The position numbers and the translations under genes were made by a program. A stretch of 52,119 nt of DNA, taken from Candidatus Thorarchaeota archaeon (GTDB lineage: Archaea; Asgardarchaeota; Thorarchaeia; Thorarchaeales; Thorarchaeaceae). Shown in pieces: positions 44,640-52,119 of the stretch. The stretch is taken from the NCBI GenBank assembly GCA_018335335.1, contig JAGXKG010000009.1:1-52119 (forward strand), in the 5' to 3' direction. Each line of letters starts with the position of its first letter. The stretch's first letter is position 1. A model generated the notes under the pieces. The model saw only the letters and a program-made list of their open reading frames with translations. It was not told where the DNA came from and made no database searches.

Positions 44640-47600
44640 CTATGCACCATCCTTCCTGAAGTACCTACTCACAAGCACAATGATTGCAAGTATCCCTCCC
44701 ACAACAACTCCGCCTATAATCAATATGGTATAGTCTTGAATGACCTCTAGGGTGGCAAATCTTTCTTCTATACGTTGCCCCGTTCTACTAATTGCATATG
44801 CATAGACACTATATTCACCTGGGGACAAACCAGATGGCCTTACTCGGATTTCATAGACGCCTTCAGTACCACTGAGCGAGAAATTCAAGGGGTTGCTTGT
44901 CCCACCCGCAAAGGAAATTCCAACCTCAGTGGTCTTCAGGTATCCTTCAACCACGATTCTGCCGGTAATCATGTCTTGAACGAATGGACCAACCCGTGCA
45001 GTATTGCTATCAAGTGAAGCACTTGAAATCTCTAGAACCCCAGAAGCTGTTCGTTCCAACATCAGAGAATTGAGATGAAGTGTGTCATGTCCATCACTGA
45101 CATTCAGCAGAGCGCTTACAACATAGGTAGTATCCCACGATGTGGAATTGAATGTAAGGAAATAGTTCTTCGAACCGCTTGCGGTATCTGTTTGCAAGAT
45201 GGAATCTTGACCAAATACCAGTTGCCACCCTAGATTGATACTCTCTGATTGGGTATCTCTGTCTTTAATCGAGATGTTCAAAGAATAAGTTCCCGCAGTG
45301 GAGCCAAATTCGATGTTTTTGAACAGCGGTCGCCACATATTCTCTAACGTCATGTCCTGTAAGAAGTCTACGGTCGAATCAGTACTGTTGTACGTATAGG
45401 TGTTAATCGAGAATCTATCAGCTACTGAATCCGCATTCACTCTGATGAAAATCGTAGCCGAGCTATTCCACCATTCAGCTTCATTCTCAGCTGCCTCAAC
45501 CCAAACCTCGTCCCAGTGATAGAGCTGGAGAGAACCCATAGTCATGTTAACCACAGAATCGGTTCCCTGATATCCTGTGCCTTCATTGTTGTCCAGATTC
45601 AGTTCCAATGAAAGATTGAAAGACTCCCAAGAGGGGGCGTTCCGTACTGTTATGGCAGCACCAACCTGATTCTCATCATGATATGCAGAAAATGACAGTA
45701 TGTCCAGCTTACCATCCAGAGTGATGTTTTCGTGGCCATCAACCAAAGGAGGAATTCCTGCCCAATCCGATAGTGGCGTTCCGTTTCTTAGGGGTAGATC
45801 AAGAACATGACGAACTGTATGAAGGGAGTCGCAAAGGCCAAAACCTGCATCATTAGTGGGAAGTGAATTGTGAGCGTCAAAACCACCGGCCCCTTCGAAT
45901 AACGCACTCAAATCATCCCATGCACTACTTGACTGTGAGCTTTGATAGCTCAGTGCAAGTGCGCCAGCAACATGTGGGGTCGCCATACTCGTGCCTGTTC
46001 GTGAGGTCCAGAGCGAATTGGATATGCTTGTGAATCTAGAAGCTGCTTCAATTGATGCACCAGGTGCTGAGAGTTCTGGTTTAATGTTGCCATCTATTCG
46101 AGGGCCATTGCTCGAGGTTGGACTAATTCTTTCCGTCGCCTCGCTGTAAGAAGACACTGCCACCGCGAAATCTGCTGTTGCTGGACAACTGATAGTGTGT
46201 GAATTATCAATCCTTGATGTGAAGCGAAGCGAGCCACCGGACCAAGCATTGTCCCACGCATAAGCGTCTACAGTAAGTTCTTCTCCACTCGGATTTTCAA
46301 CAGTAACAGTCCATACTCCTGAAGTCCAATTGTGTTCACTCTCTGAGACCTGGATAATCAACCGATTGAAGCCTCGTGAACTCACATCCACAAAGGCATA
46401 TGCGTTAATATCACCGGTTGTCACAGAGTAGGCTGATCCCACCATCTCCCCGATAGGCCCAAGAGTTACATCTTCGCCTCCATCAGGGGGTGACAGAGTG
46501 ACCGACTCATCTTGATTAGAGCTATACCAAATCACATTCAAAAATGAGTAATCCGGTGGATTCGATACAGAGAGGGTGGTTCCGGCATCATCGCCAGTAG
46601 GAACACTAAACCTACTATGTTTCGAACGGCCCCCGAGGTTACCTGCTGCTGCGACGCACAACGTGTCGTTTTGAAGAAAGGCATCAGTTGCAGCCAGATC
46701 CTCCAAATCTGTTCCATCAAGGAAACCAAGGTAACTTGAAAATGACATATTGATGACATCTGCGTCATGAGCAGTAGCAAAGTGAATGCCATCGATAATA
46801 GATGCTGATGTCAGGGGGCTTTTGATGACTATGAGGTCAACCCCTGGTGCGACACCGAGCATCGACGTTAGCCCGATCTGCCCGCCGGCTATTGTTGAGG
46901 CTACGTGAGTTCCGTGTCCATTATCATCTCCCCCAGGTAATACACTGGAAGTCAGATTGACGCCCCGAACAAAGACCTCATTCTCATCTTGGTCATAGAA
47001 CATCTTTACTTTTGATTCTCCAAGAAGCGCAACGTTTTCTGTGGGCAAGGTGAGAATACCATCATCGTTTGCATCGATGCCGGCCACCCATCGATCTCCA
47101 GCTCCATAGGAGAATTGGTCATCATCACCAACATCGATGAATAGATACTCATTGCTGACTTCAATGGTCCCTGTAGACTGTTCCTCAGTTTGTTTCAATG
47201 GACCCTCGTTATTATCAGCAATACCATCATCATCGAGATCAGCGTAGAATTCACCATTATTTTCAATGACGTTAATATCATTCTCTGTTGCTCGCCAGAA
47301 AGTAGGATGCAACCAGCTTGCACCTGTATCGATAACAGCCACTTTAACACCAGAACCATCTATCCTGGCACCTTCTTTTTCCAAATTGTTCCACACCGAC
47401 GGTGTGTTCATTGTGGGTACAGAGGTTTCAAGAGATGGATAGAACTTCTTCTCGCCTGAAGTAGCTCTCTTGAGTCCAATAGCAGAAAGGCGTTCAAGAG
47501 CATCGATAGTTGGAACGTCACAAAGGTATGTACTTCCCACGCGAATAGGCTGTTGATTCCTTTTTCTGAATTGTATACCAAGATCCTCAGCAAACGCAGT

Positions 47601-47825
47601 TTCACGAGGAGTTAGGGAGTCCTTGAATTGCAGTACAGCTCGCTGGGATATCACTCCAGCCCCAATACTCCCTTGATAGGATTTCAGATTATGTCGAAGA
47701 AATGACTCAACATAGGGTCCGGTATCTGACTCAAATCTGACACTAGCAATCCCGGCTTCTGGAGTTACTATCAATGGTACAGTTGGGCATAATACAAGAA
47801 GGATAATAGCGTAAGCTTTGTACAT
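44640..47825 (-). CDS. Subtilisin-like protease with PA-like/beta domains and C-terminal membrane anchor
   Basis: A 1061-residue exported S8 protease. The signal peptide (YAIILLVLCPTVPLIV) precedes a propeptide-like segment. The catalytic residues are D166 (VIDTGASW), H304 (NGHGTHVAS) and S613 (TGTSMATP). The D to H spacing is 138 residues and includes an acidic insert (DLDDDGIADNNEG) that looks calcium-binding. About 170 residues inserted before S613 carry a beta domain. The C-terminal 400 residues are beta-rich, ending in one membrane helix (YTILIIGGVVVGGILAIIVLVS) and RYFRKDG. ATG start. It resembles the other two subtilases in overall plan but differs in every linker, so they are not recent copies. 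Confidence 0.9.
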   Translation of the reverse strand: MYKAYAIILLVLCPTVPLIVTPEAGIASVRFESDTGPYVESFLRHNLKSYQGSIGAGVISQRAVLQFKDSLTPRETAFAEDLGIQFRKRNQQPIRVGSTYLCDVPTIDALERLSAIGLKRATSGEKKFYPSLETSVPTMNTPSVWNNLEKEGARIDGSGVKVAVIDTGASWLHPTFWRATENDINVIENNGEFYADLDDDGIADNNEGPLKQTEEQSTGTIEVSNEYLFIDVGDDDQFSYGAGDRWVAGIDANDDGILTLPTENVALLGESKVKMFYDQDENEVFVRGVNLTSSVLPGGDDNGHGTHVASTIAGGQIGLTSMLGVAPGVDLIVIKSPLTSASIIDGIHFATAHDADVINMSFSSYLGFLDGTDLEDLAATDAFLQNDTLCVAAAGNLGGRSKHSRFSVPTGDDAGTTLSVSNPPDYSFLNVIWYSSNQDESVTLSPPDGGEDVTLGPIGEMVGSAYSVTTGDINAYAFVDVSSRGFNRLIIQVSESEHNWTSGVWTVTVENPSGEELTVDAYAWDNAWSGGSLRFTSRIDNSHTISCPATADFAVAVSSYSEATERISPTSSNGPRIDGNIKPELSAPGASIEAASRFTSISNSLWTSRTGTSMATPHVAGALALSYQSSQSSSAWDDLSALFEGAGGFDAHNSLPTNDAGFGLCDSLHTVRHVLDLPLRNGTPLSDWAGIPPLVDGHENITLDGKLDILSFSAYHDENQVGAAITVRNAPSWESFNLSLELNLDNNEGTGYQGTDSVVNMTMGSLQLYHWDEVWVEAAENEAEWWNSSATIFIRVNADSVADRFSINTYTYNSTDSTVDFLQDMTLENMWRPLFKNIEFGSTAGTYSLNISIKDRDTQSESINLGWQLVFGQDSILQTDTASGSKNYFLTFNSTSWDTTYVVSALLNVSDGHDTLHLNSLMLERTASGVLEISSASLDSNTARVGPFVQDMITGRIVVEGYLKTTEVGISFAGGTSNPLNFSLSGTEGVYEIRVRPSGLSPGEYSVYAYAISRTGQRIEERFATLEVIQDYTILIIGGVVVGGILAIIVLVSRYFRKDGA

Positions 47826-47952
47826 ACTGAGTCCTCGGTAGGAATGTTCTCATGAGAGTTGTGGCAGCTTGATATGCTTTTTCACAAGACGGTACATCTC
47901 CGTATCTTTATCATATATCGGTAGCTTGGAATGGTTAAATGTCTCATTATGG

Positions 47953-49674
47953 TCAAAAATCTGTGAATGCCCACGAAAACCAGTGAGCATCCTTTCTATA
48001 GATTGTCTCATCACGAAGGATGCGTTGATTGGAGCTCACACCTGCAAGAGGGTAAATCTCACTTTTTTCCAAATCGATACTACGTGATACCATTTCTCGT
48101 TCATAAGCTGCAGGGCAAGAAACAACCGAATACGCCATTCCCTCAGAAATGAAAACAGTCGCCTCAAGGGCACACGATTCTACAAGATTCTGGATCTCCT
48201 CTGGATTTCCTTTCAGCAAGTAATTCGGTCTGATTCCTAAATGGTTAAACGAAGGGAGCAAGATCATACATCCAGTTTCTACCAGTGTTCTCACAGTTTC
48301 AGGCGAACCTAGGAGGGTGTTCGAAAGCATTTTTTCATCGCCAGTCATCAGTCGTTCGAGAACAGCAGACTCAGTAGTCCCCAGCTCCTTGTCCTCAAAT
48401 ACGATGCTTTTCTTGAATGTGCCATCCCAACCGCTTTGAAGACCAAGTCGGCTAAGCGCCCATCTGACAATGTCTTTCATCCTCGGTTGAATCCCACCGG
48501 GCTTCGGGGTCAAATCATCGATGTTGAGAAGGTATGTAACGGAATCAACCGACTTACCCTCAAATGCTCCTGCAGTGAGGGTTTTCACCTGGTTTCCATA
48601 TATGTACTGAACAGATAACCAGCAATCGGACTCAGAATCTTCTTCCCCATCAGTCATACTGAGGGGAAAGCCAAGTGGTTTTGGATTACAAATCGCTCGG
48701 GCTCCTAAATGAACCTTTGACAGAACATCCTTTCGTTTCCGTAGTGCGGAAACATCACCAATGCGCTGGCAGAACCTACGCATAACGTGATAGTCGCCGG
48801 TCTCCAACGGGACCTCAACGTAGTCGTGGATAGTTTCAAGACCTTCAAGCCACAGGTTCAAGGTTACATCTTGTGGCGCATTCCGTATCATTTCAAGTAT
48901 TGTCTCAAAGCCGCCTGTAGAATAGGCCTGAGTATGTCGAACCAAATGATTGAGCAAAGGAAGGAAGCGGGAGTCTTTGGAGATTTTCATCCACTTCTCA
49001 AACCAGCTTTCTTTTTTCTTTGTACCAATATGTGAGAAGGCGATTCCATTTCCGATACACTGCACGAATGGTATGTCGCGCTTTGTAGAATCTACTAGAA
49101 GGAGAAAAGCTGCTCTCAGACATACACCTTCAGCCCATTCAGTTCGAACAGCTGATTCCTCAAAAATGAGAGCTCCGTCTTCTTCAAAAGTCATACCGAA
49201 ATTCTGTGACTCATCGGAAGTTTCCTCTGCTATGACATACAGCTCGGGAAATTCAGGCTCACTCTGGGCAAGCTCGCGTGATACCTTCCGTATTGCCTTT
49301 GAAAGCATGTTTCGTGTTTCTTCCGTGGCCTCCATCCGCAACTCTTCTTCAGTTGGTGGAGTCGGCTTCTCATAACTCGTGAGTAAGCGAGACTGTTTTT
49401 GCACCTTTTCATAATCAGAGGGATCCAGATTCTCGCCAACAAGCAATCGACCATGTGAATCAAAGAAATATACTCGAACCCGATCTAGACTGACAACCCC
49501 TACCAAGTAGGTTATTCCTCTCAATTGCTGGAAGTGCTTCCGCATAGTTGATGCTTTAACACGAAGAACATCAACCCGCTTGGCTCCGGTTTCATTGAAT
49601 TGCTCCTCGCCAAATTGGGCTACTTTTTTGGGAACTCCTCTGAATCTGGGGTTCAAGGTGAATCTCCACAACAT
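47953..49674 (-). CDS. Large soluble protein of unknown function (573 residues)
   Basis: No family was recognised. The protein is soluble and of mixed alpha/beta character. Its N terminus is basic (WRFTLNPRFRGVPKKVAQFGEEQ) and a helical stretch (about 105-140) contains TEEELRMEATEETRNMLSK. The central part includes VQCIGNGIAFSHIGTKKK and many leucine/charged helices. There is no signal peptide or membrane segment, and no nucleotide-binding motif was seen. It has several scattered cysteines but no zinc pattern. The start ATG lies 93 bases from the leaderless small gene, which is transcribed in the opposite direction. Confidence 0.7.
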   Translation of the reverse strand: MLWRFTLNPRFRGVPKKVAQFGEEQFNETGAKRVDVLRVKASTMRKHFQQLRGITYLVGVVSLDRVRVYFFDSHGRLLVGENLDPSDYEKVQKQSRLLTSYEKPTPPTEEELRMEATEETRNMLSKAIRKVSRELAQSEPEFPELYVIAEETSDESQNFGMTFEEDGALIFEESAVRTEWAEGVCLRAAFLLLVDSTKRDIPFVQCIGNGIAFSHIGTKKKESWFEKWMKISKDSRFLPLLNHLVRHTQAYSTGGFETILEMIRNAPQDVTLNLWLEGLETIHDYVEVPLETGDYHVMRRFCQRIGDVSALRKRKDVLSKVHLGARAICNPKPLGFPLSMTDGEEDSESDCWLSVQYIYGNQVKTLTAGAFEGKSVDSVTYLLNIDDLTPKPGGIQPRMKDIVRWALSRLGLQSGWDGTFKKSIVFEDKELGTTESAVLERLMTGDEKMLSNTLLGSPETVRTLVETGCMILLPSFNHLGIRPNYLLKGNPEEIQNLVESCALEATVFISEGMAYSVVSCPAAYEREMVSRSIDLEKSEIYPLAGVSSNQRILRDETIYRKDAHWFSWAFTDF

Positions 49675-49741
49675 AGCAGTATCAGTTGCTACCCGAAATA
49701 AAGGATGCGGCCGATGCCTTGGGCAATACGCTTAAACCAGC

Positions 49742-49749
49742 AAAATATT
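49742..49749 (+). promoter_or_regulatory. TATA-like box of the leaderless small gene
   Basis: AAAATATT ends 17 bases before the ATG at 49767, so transcription would begin close to or at the start codon. Confidence 0.45.
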
Positions 49750-49766
49750 GTTGAAACTTGTTGACA

Positions 49767-49925
49767 ATGCTTCAATTGGACCTTACGCTATTATTTATCT
49801 GGTATTTTCTGCCGATGATCATCCTCGTTGGCAAGGCAGGACTAGAAGCTTACAAAACGAAAAAGAAGAGAGAAGAGCTTCAAGCTCTTGAGGAAGAATC
49901 CACACCCTTCACACGAGAACTGTAG
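49767..49925 (+). CDS. Single-pass membrane microprotein of 52 residues
   Basis: ATG 49767 opens a 52-codon frame ending with TAG at 49923-49925. The first 24 residues form one hydrophobic helix (LTLLFIWYFLPMIILVG), followed by a highly charged tail (KTKKKREELQALEEES). No ribosome binding site is visible, which together with the nearby TATA-like box suggests a leaderless transcript. The codon pattern and the clean hydrophobic-then-charged layout favour a real gene. It is convergent with the next gene, four bases away. Confidence 0.6.
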   Translation: MLQLDLTLLFIWYFLPMIILVGKAGLEAYKTKKKREELQALEEESTPFTREL

Positions 49926-49929
49926 GTTC

Positions 49930-50412
49930 TTATACAGCTGATTCAGCGCCGCCTCCAGAACCCTCTTCGTAGGTTGGCATCATAATCTGTCGAGTCGTAT
50001 CGGTGTCCATTACAACATCAAGGACCTGATTTTTCCGCATCAGAATACAGCTGGTAAACTCGTAGGTGAACTTATCTAAACGAATATTGACTCCACGCCG
50101 GGGGACTTGTGTAAGAAGCAAGTGAATATTGAAATCCCCACGCGGCAGCTGGTTTAGAATCCCGCGCTTCATATCGGGATCAAGGTCTTTCTCAAGTTGC
50201 TTGGTCATATGACCTCGTTCAATAAAGCTATACTTAATCCTCTCAAACTTGCCAGAAGCCTTCTTCTTGGGCCGAATGAAGGATATTGAGAAACCCAAAC
50301 GGCGGAGTGAATTGTAACCTATCTGAGTCATGTACAGCGGTGGAGAAAGCGGTTCTAACTCAACCTTTCGTAGCTCAGTGATTTCTCCATTTCTTCTGAC
50401 TTTCAGATTCAA
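49930..50412 (-). CDS. Conserved-looking hypothetical protein, 160 residues
   Basis: A soluble protein with a basic, beta-rich pattern (YSFIERGHMTKQLEKDL, DFNIHLLLTQVPRRGVNIRLDKFTYEFTSCILM). No family, zinc site or catalytic motif was recognised. The C terminus has a short glycine/glutamate-rich tail (EEGSGGGAESAV). The start is TTG 50412, with a weak upstream GGAG; an internal Met (MTQIGYNS) is an alternative. Its role is unknown. Confidence 0.6.
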   Translation of the reverse strand: MNLKVRRNGEITELRKVELEPLSPPLYMTQIGYNSLRRLGFSISFIRPKKKASGKFERIKYSFIERGHMTKQLEKDLDPDMKRGILNQLPRGDFNIHLLLTQVPRRGVNIRLDKFTYEFTSCILMRKNQVLDVVMDTDTTRQIMMPTYEEGSGGGAESAV

Positions 50413-50562
50413 GCTTGAATCGCACGCTCCGGTGAACCAGCAATTATCTTAATTGCGAAGCCTATGTAAAGTGTTGTGTTTGTGGGAAATCGTGGCGCTT
50501 TCCGCATGGCGAGATGAGAGTCTGACCAGGTTCACAGACCATGTTGCGAACCCGACAAGGTC

Positions 50563-51540
50563 TCACAAATAGCGATCTGCAACTACTTTAAATGCATAAG
50601 CGAGAAGAGAACTCAGCTCTGGATCGCTTTTATTAAGGCCGATGTATGCCCAGCCGCCATCCTCACGCTGCTTTTCCCCGATGAGTTCGAGTGCATCTTC
50701 CAGCAGCGCTTTCTCACTTTTTGTCGCTGGTTTCCCTACAGAGACAATATCCACCATGTCACAAACATTTTCTTCCTCTATTGAGGTTTTGAGGTGATGA
50801 AGAAGAGCCGCTTTGCCATCTTGTAAGACATCACGATCTTCCTCAACTCCAGCAGCTCTGAGAGCTGGTAGGATATTACCAGTACCAAGAGGATCGGATG
50901 TCTTTGATTCTTTGTAATTAGGCCAGTGACCATCCTCATTCTGATTGTATATGAGATAATCTCTTGCTTTGCGGAGCCGGTGTTCTTCTTCATAATCGAT
51001 GCAACAGAGTGCCTCAAGTGCTTTGCCGGTCAACCAAGTAATGCTGACGCCTACCGGGTACCATTCGCGCCCGCTACTGTTTCCCCAGCGGTCTTCAATC
51101 AAATTATCCAAATTCAAGGCCTCTCCAAATCCACCGTCGTTCTTCTGCCGAGAAACCAGAAACTCGGCCATTGTGTTCTTGAGAACGTCAGGAGCCTTAC
51201 CGGAGTTACAAATAAGGAAAAGCAACTCAGCAGTTTCTTTTACTGAACTCGGGTTTTCGTTCCAGAGTTCAAAGGGAATACCACCATCAGGATTTTGGAT
51301 CTCATTGATTTCCCCAAATATGTCCTCAAGTATTCCGTCGGGCATTTCAAACCCAGCAACAAATAGTCTGAGTTTGTCAGCAACGCTCCCTTCAGACAGC
51401 ACAAAATCAGTACAATCACGATGCAATTCTATTCTTGTCAAGTAAGCACCTCCAGGTTCATAGCCGATGTGCCTGCAAAAGATTGCCACCAAAGAAAAAG
51501 TGGCCGGTCCTACACAGTCCCTTTGCAACACGTTTACCAT
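50563..51540 (-). CDS. Prenyltransferase/squalene-cyclase-repeat (alpha/alpha toroid) protein
   Basis: A 325-residue helical protein. Repeats of the kind found in terpene cyclases and protein prenyltransferase beta subunits are visible: IQNPDGGIPF, RQKNDGGFGE, NQNEDGHWPN and KQREDGGWAY, each with the Gln/Asp-Gly-Gly/His-Trp pattern that ends the helical hairpin. The DxDD or QW triad of a true squalene cyclase and the zinc ligands of prenyltransferases were not found. It is therefore probably a repeat-only binding or scaffold protein rather than a cyclase. No membrane segment. Stand-alone gene with ATG start. Confidence 0.75.
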   Translation of the reverse strand: MVNVLQRDCVGPATFSLVAIFCRHIGYEPGGAYLTRIELHRDCTDFVLSEGSVADKLRLFVAGFEMPDGILEDIFGEINEIQNPDGGIPFELWNENPSSVKETAELLFLICNSGKAPDVLKNTMAEFLVSRQKNDGGFGEALNLDNLIEDRWGNSSGREWYPVGVSITWLTGKALEALCCIDYEEEHRLRKARDYLIYNQNEDGHWPNYKESKTSDPLGTGNILPALRAAGVEEDRDVLQDGKAALLHHLKTSIEEENVCDMVDIVSVGKPATKSEKALLEDALELIGEKQREDGGWAYIGLNKSDPELSSLLAYAFKVVADRYL

Positions 51541-51577
51541 ATTAAGGTGCGAAACATAAAGTTATCCTAGGCGGGCC

Positions 51578-51859
51578 TCAACTTTCTGCATCGAAATGCT
51601 CGTAGATTTGCTTTCGGCGTTCCCGCTTTTCGTCCTCGGTCATCTCACGCTTGATGCTTCGATCCTCTTCAACAACAACAATTTTCTCCCGAGGGCCATG
51701 CTCTATCCTGTGTTCTATCCGATATTCAGGTGCTTTCCTCACACGTGTTTCATGTCCGCACTCACGACACCTGAATAGCTTTGTTTTCTTATTCTCCTCT
51801 TCGCGAACAGGCAGCATTAAGGCCCCACACTTGTCACAGAACTTCAATGTACTTGTCAC
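51578..51859 (-). CDS. Rpb9/TFS N-terminal-type zinc ribbon protein
   Basis: A 93-residue protein. The N-terminal ribbon (C8, C11, C31, C34; CDKCGALMLP...FRCRECGHE) is of the type shared by RNA polymerase subunit Rpb9 and archaeal transcription cleavage factor TFS. A full TFS has a second C-terminal ribbon with the acidic DE pair in the RNA polymerase funnel; here it is replaced by a charged helical tail (EYRIEHRIEHGPREK...KREMTEDEKRERRKQIYE). It could therefore be a polymerase-binding or regulatory variant rather than a cleavage factor. GTG start with GGGGAGA upstream. Stand-alone gene. Confidence 0.75.
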   Translation of the reverse strand: MTSTLKFCDKCGALMLPVREEENKKTKLFRCRECGHETRVRKAPEYRIEHRIEHGPREKIVVVEEDRSIKREMTEDEKRERRKQIYEHFDAES

Positions 51860-52081
51860 TTCTCCCCGGATTAGTTTGGCTTTAGGTGTGCTATATTTTC
51901 AGCATTTAAATTTGACGTTTAGTAATAGAAATCGAGCGGGTTCTATCAATGCAGAAGAATTTCAGCTTGATTTATGGATCAAACAATCGTCTGTTATCAA
52001 ATGAATACTAAGAAAAGCTTAAGACAGCCATCCCTTGGATTGAAGCCAAACAGCAAGATACGTACTAGGAAGCGGTAGATT

Positions 52082-52119
52082 ATGGTTAAAGTGGTTCCTT
52101 TCAAAGCACACAGGTATAA
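52082..52119 (+). CDS. Start of a DUF1015-like gene, cut by the window end
   Basis: ATG 52082 opens a frame still running at the window end, giving MVKVVPFKAHRYN. DUF1015 proteins usually begin with a short hydrophobic strand and a PF...RYN element like this one. An AGGAAGCGG element lies just upstream. Only the first 12 full codons are visible, so the call rests on that motif alone. Confidence 0.45.
   Translation, partial: MVKVVPFKAHRY

Overview
The window reads as a piece of an archaeal chromosome with moderate GC, dense genes and short intergenic gaps. Archaeal markers are a two-subunit DNA topoisomerase VI, a coenzyme F420 ligase (CofE), an Rpb9/TFS-type zinc ribbon, AT-rich TATA-like boxes about 25 bases upstream of probable transcription starts, and large surface subtilases with a C-terminal membrane anchor. 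Many starts are GTG or TTG preceded by a clear GGAGG-type ribosome binding site. An Asgard archaeon (for example of the Thorarchaeia type) would fit the zinc-ribbon/TPR proteins, the Spo11-like Top6A active site and the S1P-like protease, but that assignment is inference. No rRNA, tRNA, CRISPR array or intact insertion sequence was recognised.

Layout. 1-3.2 kb: a PAP2-like membrane protein, a zinc-ribbon/TPR protein and an amidohydrolase. 3.3-8.1 kb (minus): a top6B-top6A pair whose A subunit carries seven tandem double helix-hairpin-helix units before the Spo11/Top6A core. 8.4-10 kb: cofE, then a convergent double-zinc-ribbon protein. 10.1-16 kb (minus): a membrane-tethered receiver protein, a large SF2 helicase and a PAS-PAS histidine kinase, closely packed in that order. 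16.2-18 kb: 3-hydroxyacyl-CoA dehydrogenase and an alpha/beta hydrolase. 18-18.5 kb: a gene-poor stretch of odd composition. 18.5-23.6 kb: a small secreted-type protein, a SERCA-like Ca2+ ATPase, a YkgJ-type cysteine cluster protein and an M24 peptidase. 23.7-25.2 kb: a PadR regulator with palindromic operator-like sites, a HAAS-type membrane protein and a COG1751-like protein. 25.2-28.7 kb (minus): a grpE-dnaK-dnaJ operon behind a cluster of inverted repeats, divergent from a sirtuin. 28.9-33.3 kb: sirtuin, small membrane proteins, a CitG-like protein, a winged-helix regulator, a 2-hydroxyacid dehydrogenase and a nitroreductase. 33.5-47.8 kb: three very different large subtilases, interspersed with a coiled-coil membrane protein, a small unknown protein and an FAD oxidoreductase. 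47.9-52.1 kb: unknown proteins, a leaderless 52-residue membrane protein, an alpha/alpha-toroid repeat protein, the Rpb9-like ribbon and the first codons of a DUF1015-like gene.

How the genes may work together. The topoisomerase pair is one unit with a 1-base overlap. The chaperones form a complete Hsp70 team under what looks like shared heat-shock control. The receiver, helicase and kinase look co-transcribed and may link a signalling pathway to a nucleic-acid remodeler. The subtilases are all exported and membrane-anchored and point to extracellular or envelope protein processing. The strongest candidates for something undescribed are the HhH-array topoisomerase VI, the kinase-helicase-receiver operon and the S1P-like subtilase.
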